NCBI GenBank assembly: GCA_946902875.1
Contig: OX336349.1
Location: 19,429,891 to 19,493,890, forward strand
Direction: 5' to 3'
Length of the DNA stretch: 64,000 nt
Source of the DNA: Nematopogon swammerdamellus
Lineage: Eukaryota > Arthropoda > Insecta > Lepidoptera > Adelidae
Within the stretch, counting starts at the first letter, position 1. Each line of letters opens with the position of its first letter. The notes beneath the pieces were generated by a model. That model was not told the origin of the DNA. It made no database searches and saw nothing but the letters and a program-made list of their open reading frames with translations. Position numbers and translations under genes: made by a program. Of the stretch, positions 47,836-57,900 are shown piece after piece.

Positions 47836-50193
47836 ATGGAATCACTAAAGCAACCGCCACCACTCGACCTACAAGGTAATGTAGCGGAGAATTTTAAAAA
47901 ATTCAAACAACGGTTTTTGTTGTACTACAAGGCCACAGGAGCAGATAAGAAGTTCGATGTGGAACAACAAGTCGCATTATTGCTACACACAATTGGTGAG
48001 GACGCTCTGGAAATTTACAACACGTTTGAAGAAATAGAAGAAAAAACCCTCACAGTGGAGATATTGCTGGATGCTTTTCAAAGCTATTGTGAGCCGATTC
48101 GCAATGAAACCGTATTGAGGCATACATTTTTTTCAAGAGTTCAGAAAGAATCAGAGAGTTTCGATGAATTTGTAATAGCATTGAAGAATTTATCGAAAGA
48201 TTGTGGTTTCGAAAAACTAAAAGATGGGTTGGTGAGAGACCAAATAGTAGGAGGAATCAGCAATAATAAATTGAGAGAAAAACTTCTTCAGCACATCAAT
48301 CTATCATTGAAAACATGTTTACAAATTTGTAAAGCAACGGAACTCGCCTCTGCACAACTCGAAACAATGATGGAAAAGAATGTATCAAAAGTCTACAAAA
48401 GAAAAGATGAGGTTGTCAGAACCGAACAAATGTCAAAACAAATTGATTGCAAGAGATGTGGAACAAAACATGTTTATGAAGCTGTAAAATGCCCAGCATA
48501 TAAGAAAATGTGCGTTAAATGTAACAAGCCCAATCATTTTGCAAAAATGTGTCGAACTAAGAATGGAGGAGTAATTCATGAAATCAAGGAAGATGACAGT
48601 GAAAGAAAAGATGAGAACGTCATGGAGGAATTTACCTTGGATGCAATTACAAACGATGAACAAGAAAATTGTTTCATTGAAGAACTGAAGTACGGAAATT
48701 CAAGATTCAAAGTTAAATTAGACTCAGAAGCTGATTGCGATGTTATGCCGCTTTATATACTGAAGCAAATTGGGTTCAACGAAAGCAACATTCAACCAAC
48801 AAACTCAAGACTTACTAATTACAATGGTACTAGTCTGAATTGTATAGGTAAAATAAGAGTAGTCTGCATGTTTCAAAATATGAAGTCACATTGTCTAGAA
48901 TTTATGGTAATAGACGAAGTAAGGCGAAATGTTATACCAGTGTTGGGGTGGCGCACATTACTTCGATTAAAATTAATAAACCGGAATGAAATTAAAACAA
49001 TAATCCATAATGGTGAGTATGATAAAAATAACATTGTGTTAATTTGGCCCCAAGTGTTCGAAAATAAATTAGGAACAATAATGGATTATCAATGTAATAT
49101 CAAATTAAAAGATAATTATGAACCAAAAGTGGAAGCTTGTCGTAAAGTACCTTTTAGTTTGATTGACCGATTAAAAATTGAATTACAGAAAATGGAAGAA
49201 TCTGGTGTTATCAGTAAGGTGAATGAACCAACTGAATTTGTGAATAGTTTGGTTATAGTTAAGAAGCCTGATAACTCATTGAGAATCTGTCTAGACCCAC
49301 AACATTTAAATAAACAAATTCACAGGGAGCATTATGTATTGCCAACCTTTGAAGAGATTTCGAGTAGAATTCATGAAGCGAAGATATTTAGTAGTTTAGA
49401 TGCCAGAACTGCATTCCATCAAATAAAAATGTCAGAGAATAGTCGTCATTTGTGCACATTTAATACTCCTTTTGGTAGGTTTTGCTATAACCGAATGCCA
49501 TATGGCTTATGTACAGCACCAGAGATTTTTCATAAAACTTTCAGAAACATTTTTGATGACATTGAGGGATGTGAAACGTTTATTGATGATTTTTTGATAT
49601 GGGGTCGCAACCGAAAAGAACACGACGAACGCTTAAAAAAAGTTCTTGATAGAGCAAAATGTTATGGAATAATACTTAATGTAGATAAATGTAAAATAGC
49701 TGTTACTGAAGTAAAATTTTTAGGTCACACTCTCACACAGGAAGGAATTAGAGTTGATGACAGTAAGGTTAAAGCTATAAAAAATCTCAAAGAACCAACC
49801 AATGCAAAGGAGTTACTAACATTTTTAGGTATGATAACATATGTGTCGCGTTATATTCCTAATATTTCTCAGATAAACTCACCGCTGAGAGGCTTGGTGC
49901 GAAAAGGTGTCAATTGGAAATGGACGGATGAACATCGTAAAGCATTTGAAGCAATTAAGCAAACACTAATGTCTAAACAAGTACTAAGATACTATGATAT
50001 TAATAAACCAGTGGTTTTATCGGTGGACTCCAGTAAAGACGGGATGGGTGCAGTGTTGCTTCAAGACAATTTGCCGATATGTTACGCATCTAAGGCATTA
50101 TCGCCGACACAACAATTATATGCTCAAATAGAGAAAGAAACACTAGCAATAGTATTTGGTTGTGAAAGATTTCATCAATATATGAAATCTTAA
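47836..50193 (+). pseudogene. LTR element gag-pol, first part (gag, protease, RT, RNase H), ends at premature TAA
   Basis: ATG at 47836. The gag region is followed by zinc-knuckle cysteines (CKRCGTKH, CVKCNKPNHFAKMC). The protease motif reads LDSEADCDVMP, where the family normally has D-S/T-G: the Gly position is Glu. RT shows FSSLDARTAFHQIKM, MPYGLCTAPEIF and the catalytic FIDDFLIWG. RNase H begins SVDSSKDGMGAVL. The frame ends at TAA 50191-50193, inside RNase H. Sequence after the stop continues in the same frame. Confidence 0.9.
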
Positions 50194-51774
50194 CAAGTTA
50201 ATGTAGAAAGTGATCACAGACCACTTCAATTTATATTTAAGAAACCACTCAACGAATGTCCTATGAGACTCCAACGCATGAGGTTACAATTGCAAAAGTA
50301 TGATTTGAAAATTGAGTATAAACCAGGTAAGGAGTTACTTATTGCTGATGCATTGTCAAGGAATTTTTTAGATGATTCAGATTACGTAGATGACTCCAAA
50401 ATTGAAGCCCACGTTGGATTAGTTGTTGAACAATTGCCTGTAACTAATGACAAGTTAAAATTATATATTGAAGGTACTGCTACAGATCCAGATATGATTA
50501 CTTTAAAAGAACATATCACAAATGGATGGTCAAAAGGTAAAATAACTAATCAAATGTTGCCATATTTCCAAGTAAGAGATGATCTCTATATATGTAATAA
50601 TTTAGTATTTAAAGGAAGCGCTATTGTAGTTCCTAATAAACTAAGAAAAGATGCTTTGTATAGAATACATTATAATCATTTAGGGAAGAACAAATGTAAA
50701 AATAGAGCTAGAGGCGTAGTATTCTGGCCAAACATGAACCGAGATATTGAAGATATTGTCGAAAAGTGCTCTATTTGTGCTCAATATAGAAAGAAACCTT
50801 GCAAAGAGCCACTTATACTTAGGGAATTACCAAAACGACCGTGGTCAATGTTAGGATCAGATATATATTTTTTCAAAGACAAACCTTATTTAATTATTGT
50901 TGACTATTTTTCAAAATTTATTGAGTTGGCTTTGCTTAAAGATGAGTCAACTGAAACGACAATTGAGGTCCTGAAATCAGTGTTTTCCAGATATGGCATA
51001 CCGCATGTATTTTATTCAGATAACGGGGGAAATTATTCGAGTGGCAAATTTAGAATGTTTATGAAAGAATGGGATATAATACACAAAACTTCAAGTCCAA
51101 AACATCAGCAGTCTAATGGACAAGCTGAGCGAATGATTCAAACTGTGAAAAATGTTCTCAAGAAATGTGATCTTGAAAAAAAAGATATCTATTTGGCTTT
51201 ACTCGAGCTAAGAAATACACCTATTGATGACAATATGTTGTCTCCAGCAGAGTTATTGTTTGGGAGAAAAATAGTAGGCATAATGCCACAATTGCTTGAT
51301 GTAAATAATAAGGTTACAGTAAATTATAAAAAACACTACAATAATTTAGTAAAACGTCAATATTCACAGAAATATTATTATGACAAAAGAGGTACAAGAG
51401 AAAGGGATGATTTTGAGCAGGGAGATCAAGTATTTGTAAGAAAAGAGAGAGGAAAAGCTAAACCAGCTATTGTTATTGGTTATGCAAAGCGGCCTAGATC
51501 TTATAGATTACTTTTAGAAAATGGATATGTTATTGAACGAAATAAGAAGGATGTTATTGGTAATAAAGGAAACACTTTCTTGTATCAATATAATGTTGAT
51601 ACTGATGTAACGCCAGCTGATGCCTGTGCTGATACAGACAATAATTATGTACCTGTACCTGATAATGATGTAGAGCAGGAGACAATAAATTTAGGAAATA
51701 AACATGTAACAACCAGAAGCGGTAGGGTTATTAGACCACCGGCATATCTGCATGATTATATATGTTATTAGTGT
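50194..51774 (+). pseudogene. LTR element pol, second part (RNase H end, integrase)
   Basis: Same frame as the upstream part. It includes ESDHRPLQ of RNase H, then the integrase HHCC region (HYNHLGKNK and CSICAQ) and the DDE core, with GSDIY, YSDNGGNYSS and NGQAERMIQT supplying the three acidic residues. A C-terminal region follows, ending about 40 bp before the 3' LTR. Confidence 0.9.
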
Positions 51775-51811
51775 TTTCATTTGCTTTAGTTAAAAGAGTT
51801 AAAAAAGGAGA

Positions 51812-51940
51812 TGTCATGGGTTGGCTGGTTATTATTTAGTTCATAGAAAAAGTTGTAATTTTGACAGTCAGTCAACATAGTAAAATAAAGATGGACTCAT
51901 TAAATGTATTTTATTTATTATAAATTATCAAACATTTACA
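51812..51940 (+). repeat. 3' LTR
   Basis: 129 bp, TGTCATGGG...ATTTACA, preceded by the polypurine tract and followed by TTAAG, the duplicated target. Confidence 0.95.
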
Positions 51941-51945
51941 TTAAG

Positions 51946-52345
51946 TTGGTTATACAATCATTCGTGTGCCGGTGCCCTAAGGAGCATCCATCCGAGGGCG
52001 CATCGCATCATCGCACGCAACTCGGCACGGCACAAACTTGCTGGGCGGATTGCTTGACGATATTGACGGAAAGTTCACACGTTTCGAGTATAACAATCGC
52101 ATGGTATCGAATAATAAAACCACCAACTCTATGGTACTTCCTGTTTGATTCTATTAGCAGCAAATTTCTTCTAGATGTTTCACTATTCATTTGCATAAAA
52201 AGACAGAGATAAAGCTTGATCGTACTCAAACGAATATTCAAGGAACAAAGTTCAAATGAAAGCGCGCGATTTGTTTTTAAGTTTGAAATTTTGAATACGT
52301 CCGCGTCGCTGTGTGATTGATTACTTTCTCTGTGAAGCTGTGTGC
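51946..52345. other. Intergenic stretch
   Basis: Continues the pre-insertion sequence interrupted by the LTR element. No gene recognised. Confidence 0.4.
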
Positions 52346-52349
52346 ATGC

Positions 52350-52620
52350 TTAAAAGACGATAGGACAAGATGATACAGCCACCTCTCACCTTGTCACGCA
52401 CGGTCCTTCCAGAGCATTTCTAGAGTCATGCAGTGCAGTTGGTAACTGTCTTCATATCTTACTTGCTGCTGGACTGGACAGAAATCTTGTCCTAGTAATA
52501 CTTTGCTAAACGTGGTGGTGGGTGTTGAGCTGTAATTTACTTGAGTCCTTGCAGAACAACGCCGATTACTCTGCTTACCACTATTGTTGGATTACAGCGT
52601 GATGGTGAGTACGTATCTAT
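52350..52620 (-). repeat. Dispersed repeat (25370 type, inverted)
   Basis: ACCTTGTCACGCACGGTCC, TTTGCTAAACGTGGTGGTG and ATTACTCTGCTTACCACT-type blocks in reverse orientation; diverged. Confidence 0.55.
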
Positions 52621-53017
52621 GTACAAACTTTAACAGTTTGTCTCCTATAATAATATTCTAATTTATTTTACTCACCATACATAGGACCGTAGATTATTCA
52701 ATCTACTATAAGATGCAAAAAAATAAATCAATTATTTTCTTTAAAAAAATTTATTCTTTAAAATTAATTTATGTGCTTATATAAATAGCCTACTTTACAT
52801 TTTGATACAAATTATGACTTAGTATGAATAATTACTTTTAAGTCTACCACAGATATTAATATTACTGGTATTTGGCTTACCACTGTTGGAATTCGCTATC
52901 ACTTTGGCCAACGTTTCGGACGTGCGTGTGTGCAGTCCATCCTCAAACGTCGGCCAAATTGACCGCAAATTGCAACCATGGTAAGGCATTTATTATGTCT
53001 TTTGTTTTTTTTATAGT
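52621..53017. other. Intergenic stretch
   Basis: AT-rich; nothing recognised. Confidence 0.4.
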
Positions 53018-53350
53018 ACGTGCGACATGTGGCGCCCAGCCACTCATAAGGTGTATAGCGACACCCATAGATATTCGGTCGCATGCGGGGGCTGCGAATG
53101 CCATGCCGGCCTGACAGATGCCCATTCACGCCTCTCTTGAAGGACCCGACGGAGACTACACTTGGGAAGAAATATGCAGGCAGGAAAAGCGTTCCAGAGT
53201 TTACCAGTTCTGTGGAGGAAGGATCTGCAGAACCGATTGGTACGAACATGCTACCTATACTTAATTTTTCGAAACAGGCCAGTACTGAGAGTTGCTATCT
53301 CATGTTTACCATAGTCCTAAGACAGATACGGCTGATCGTTAGACCCTGCC
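53018..53350 (-). pseudogene. Jockey-like LINE 3' end
   Basis: Minus-strand [15 protein letters not shown] and the tail shared with 12270 and 34036. 5'-truncated and frameshifted. Confidence 0.75.
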
Positions 53351-53389
53351 CATTTTCCCCACCATACCTTTTTTTATTTATTATTATTT

Positions 53390-53711
53390 TTTTTTTATTG
53401 AAACTGACACGGTTGGCTACATCACCTACAACATCCGTGATGTCAGCCCATAGCACCGGGTGAACTTGGTGCCACGTCAGTGCTTCCCTTCGGTCGTGCC
53501 GGCTACACTGAACTGGACGGAAAACACAAACTATTTACATAGCCGTTTCGACCGACCTTTCATTCAGTGCGGTGGTACCAACCCGGGCGGGTTAAACCCT
53601 ACCACCTAGTAATATAAGAAGGGAGTCATATCCCTTAGTCGCCTTTTACGACATACACGGGGAGAGATGCAGTGGGGCTATTCTTTTAAAGTACCGGCCC
53701 CACACGGTACC
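53390..53711 (-). mobile_element. SINE family A, long form
   Basis: Poly-A end at 53396; distal end CCCCACACGGTA. Its close match to 43795-44116 suggests recent activity. Confidence 0.82.
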
Positions 53712-54160
53712 TGTACCTGCTTAATGCTTTCATTTTGTTAAAGCGCGTTTATACTTGTCGTACTTGTGCTGTATTCTTGGCTCGGCGGGCGAAAATCATT
53801 TGTTTTTCCGTCGATTGCAACGGATGCTTTGCTCGTTTCACAGTTCGTTCGTTCGTGTTACAGGCAGATTCGGTTGTTGAATCAGCCATGTTACCAACTT
53901 TCAGACTGCACCATAAAAAAACAGAAAGAAAACTGAATGTTGACACGTCTGCACTGCGCGAGGTTGGAAACACGACTGAGCGTGGCAGCAGCACGCGGCA
54001 AGCCGACGGCCCGTATGACCGCAGCTTTAACGAGTTGACGTGGACCAATAGCGCTTCACTGCGCATTGTTATTACCGTTCTAGTACTGGCTTGTCTCGCG
54101 AAATAGAGTAGAACAAACAATTGAACGAAAGACCGTAGAATGTTCCGCACCTTAATTATT

Positions 54161-54919
54161 TCAGATGAAGCCTACACCAGTACGTGCAGTGAAGATGGCT
54201 ACATTGTGAACTATTCTCCTATGTCGCCGCACGCACGCGGCCGTACGGAACATTTTGCCGCAGTCGGAGCACGAGTGAGGCCGGAGGTCCGTGTGCGACA
54301 CCGCGTGAGCCTTCAGCACCTTCTTTGTTTTGAACAACTTCCCGCACATCTCGCAAGAAAACTTCCTATCGTTCGAGTGTATAATCATATGAGTCTTGTA
54401 GTAACTCATACTGTAAAATTCCTTCCCGCACATTTGACAGATCTTACAAGGCTTCTCACTGTGAACCGCTTTGTGTAAAGTAACACCGCTCTTATACTTA
54501 AACTTTTTATCACAAAGTGGACACTTGTAAAGTCTCTCGCCAGTGTGTTGATTCATGTGTTCGTCTATTTTTTGCGTCGTTTTCCCGCACACTTCGCACA
54601 TTTGACTGTACGTGTACTTTTTACGAGTGTTTATTTTGGATGTTTTAACTTTTATACTACTTCTATCACTCATATTTCTCTTTCGATGTTTATTGTTAAC
54701 TATTTTTTGTTCTTGTTTAATAGATGCTTCTATGTCGGTTGCAACTTCGTCTGCACTGCGATCGTGTACGTCTTCAGATTGCCAATTGTCCTTAACTGTA
54801 AGCGCGAGGCGATACTGGCTGTCAGACAGTTGACACTTGATTCTAAATTTGAAAGCGTCGTCGAGTCGCTGCGAGCACTCATTGCAGATGTGATCGGGCA
54901 GACCGTCGGCGAGTTCTAC
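54161..54919 (-). CDS. ZAD zinc-finger gene, last exon
   Basis: Acceptor CAACAG|GTAGAA, stop at 54163-54161. It holds the second half of the ZAD and all five zinc fingers. The final finger is C..C-x12-H-x4-H, followed by VGFI. Confidence 0.9.
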   Translation of the reverse strand, partial: VELADGLPDHICNECSQRLDDAFKFRIKCQLSDSQYRLALTVKDNWQSEDVHDRSADEVATDIEASIKQEQKIVNNKHRKRNMSDRSSIKVKTSKINTRKKYTYSQMCEVCGKTTQKIDEHMNQHTGERLYKCPLCDKKFKYKSGVTLHKAVHSEKPCKICQMCGKEFYSMSYYKTHMIIHSNDRKFSCEMCGKLFKTKKVLKAHAVSHTDLRPHSCSDCGKMFRTAACVRRHRRIVHNVAIFTARTGVGFI

Positions 54920-57900
54920 CTGTTGATATTTCATCAGACTGTTTTAAATTTGTGTAAAAATTTACAATGAAAGATAGATTGAGGAATAGTGTAGTGCGAG
55001 AGCGCTGCGGGATTAAAAAAGATATAGTGACAAGAATCGAGAAAGGAATGCTTCGGTGGTTCGGTCATGTTGGAAGAATGGATGATAGGAGACTCACGAA
55101 AGAAAGTGGAGCGAATGTGAGCGGAAGAGTCGGGAAGGGTCGCTCTAGACGGACATACCTAGACCAGATCGGGCATGTGCTCAAAAAGGGTCAAGTGCGT
55201 AGTGCCCGGAACAGACAAACATGTATGAAGGAAGAACATTATGAGAGTGGAAGAGGCGGCAGAGGTGTGTCAGGATCGTGGCACGTGGAGATCCGTTGTC
55301 TCTGCCTACCACACTGGAAAACAGGTGTGACTCTATGTATGTATCCAAAAATGTGTGTGTGTGTGTGTGTGTGACATAATTTGGCGCACAGATGCCCCCT
55401 GTGAAACTGACCAATTAGGTAAGTTTAATGTATTTGCAATAGCAATATTTATCTTTTACATTTATACATGTACCCACGGAAAGTACCTAATAATATATTG
55501 TGACAGATTATAACATTGAAGTAATAGTAGTAACCAACTGACCTCAACATCCCCAATAACCCGAAGTTTGTAAGCGATACTCTTCTCCTCTTCAGTGTTT
55601 GTTTCGAACAAATTAAGCCCGCTAGTTCTCCCACCGCACACTCGACACTTGTTCAATTTTGCCCCAAGCATTTCACTCTCCACTTTCTCATTACAAGACT
55701 CTTCTTTGTACTCAAACGGTACGTCTGCAGAATTTGTTAGTTTGTCTCGTTTTGAGAAGTATTCTCTCATTGGTCGGTGATATCGCCAGCTTTCATTTAA
55801 CATTCCTTTGGCAGCAAATTTTTCTTTGTACTGAAATAATAAATAACATATTTTCTCATACTTAAATATGCCTGCTTTCTGTGCATTTATGCTATTGTGT
55901 ATTCTAATACCTAACAGTTTGAACCAGTGTTGCCAACTCAAATTTTGAAATTCTCCTAGATTGACTTCGAAAATCTCCTAAAAATCTCCTAGAAAATTTT
56001 CGTCATCCTAAAAAATTCTCCTGTTCTTCAAATTATAAAAATTTCACCACATTTTTAGTGTTCCTTATACGTAAGGGACCATTTTACTAAGCCTAGGCCG
56101 TCTGTCCGTCCGTCTGTCTGTCTTACCTGTAAAGAGCAGTATCTTTTGCACCCTGAAAACCGGTCAAGTGCGAGTCGAACTCGCGCACCGAGGGTTCTCT
56201 GTCAGTCAGTCAGTCGGTCAGCGTGTAAGCGTCTACTGCTGGACATACGCCTTCAATTTTCCTCCAGTCTCTCGGCCTTCAGCGGTACGGACCACTGCTT
56301 TCCGCCGACATACTTCATGTCGGCGTCCCACCTGGCGGGTGGTCTCCCACACTCCATTTTCCTGTCCACGGCCGCCAATGTAGTACATGGTTACTCCAAC
56401 GGTCGTCGTCCCCTCATTCATTAGTCATTCATTACGCACCATTTCGCCTAGCTATACTCCCATGCCAGCCCAGCATGGCTAGTTCCATCGCTCGCTGGGC
56501 AACTTTTGAAAACAACTTTAGTCAGAGCTCACGTTTCACACCCGTACGTCATAAACGGTAGGACGCGCTGGTCATAATATATACAGGTTAGACCTCGGGG
56601 CGAATTTTAAATTTCCGAGGCAGCCCTACTCAGTTGAATTCCTCCCTCGACCTTCTTAAGGAGACCTTGTCTACCAAGCAGTATTTAACCGAGATATACG
56701 TACATACTTTTCCTTCAATATGTTCTATCACTTCTCCGCCAATAATGATTTGTCCCCCCGTCATAACCACGATTGCCATTCTAACCACCACGTAATTCGT
56801 CTGTTTTAATTATTTGTTTTTTTTTTTTAGTTTTTAATCACACCAAGTTTGACACTTGTACGTATTACCGTTTTTACGTTAGAGCAAAACCAAACAAAAA
56901 ATTTTTTTTTTTAGAAAAAAAAAACGTTTCTTTTATGGAGAAGCCCTTAATTTTATTTTGTTTTTCTTATTATTTAATAGGATGTCCGCCAATAATAAAT
57001 AACACATGATCTGTGAAAATCACAACCACCTACCTATTACGGTACAAAAGATACAGCCGTTAACGTAGTGCGGACTGACGGACAGACTATCGACGTAGGC
57101 TCAGTAATACTACTGATTATTATAAAGAATACATGTAAATAACATTGATTGATAACAAAGTGTTCGTTCGGTTAGGCCCGCCTGGTAGTCGCTTGTCGGT
57201 CGATCAATGCACGCACACACTCACAGAGTGTCACATTATCCTATCTAAAGAGCAAGAAGGGGAACCTTGCTCTTATTAAAAGACAAATCCTATCGTATAT
57301 TGTGTGACTTGCTTGAGTGGTTGGTTGATTCACAAACAGTTCATTCATTGTGTTGTCACCGTACATACCGAAATATTTGTTTGTTACTTACTAGTAAATA
57401 TATGTTTCTCACTCCTAAATCTTCTCCTGTAATGATTTTCTTTCTCCTAGATTTTCTCCTACTCTCCTGACAGGCAAAAACTTCTCCTAACACCGCTGAA
57501 ATTCTCCTGAATCTAGGAGAAAATCTCCTAACATGGCAACACTGGTTTGAACCAAAGCCCCTATAAAATAAAGATTTAAAAAAATAAATACAATACTACA
57601 TACAGACCTACCAAGTTATCTGTGAAGTGGCAGAGCAGGAATTAACAGAAGTGTCATTCGGCTGTCATATTTGTCAAATCGTTTTCAGTTCGAGTTTTCT
57701 GTCTCTTTAAATCATTTTATCATGCCGAAAGCTATTCACAGCGATGCCCGGAATATAATACTAAAAGTAAAATAGTTTTTGAAGAGGATCCTCTACAGCA
57801 AGCGCCGATAATTCCATTTCATCCGATTTACAAAAGAATATAAATTGCTACAGGATAGTGTTGCCACTTGTAAACCAAATTTTTCCCACATAACAGATAC

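Larger units (their letters stand above)
47683..51940 (+). mobile_element. Ty3/gypsy LTR retrotransposon, nearly intact (4,258 bp)
   Basis: 129-bp LTRs differing at one base, a TTAAG target duplication (47678-47682, 51941-51945), a primer-binding site at 47812 and a polypurine tract AAAAAAGGAGA at 51801-51811. The domain order gag - protease - RT - RNase H - integrase defines Ty3/gypsy. Short LTRs and lack of env suggest the Mag-like group (inference). The low LTR divergence shows recent insertion, yet the coding frame has one stop and an altered protease motif. Confidence 0.95.

Noticed and set aside
53735..54150. Overlapping plus and minus ORFs (123 and 133 codons)
   Set aside because: Low-complexity and mutually antisense, with no recognisable domain or splice context. 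Probably the downstream flank of the ZAD gene.
54140..54970. Plus-strand ORFs of 112 and 141 codons
   Set aside because: Antisense to the zinc-finger exon, which has five Cys2His2 fingers in the minus frame.
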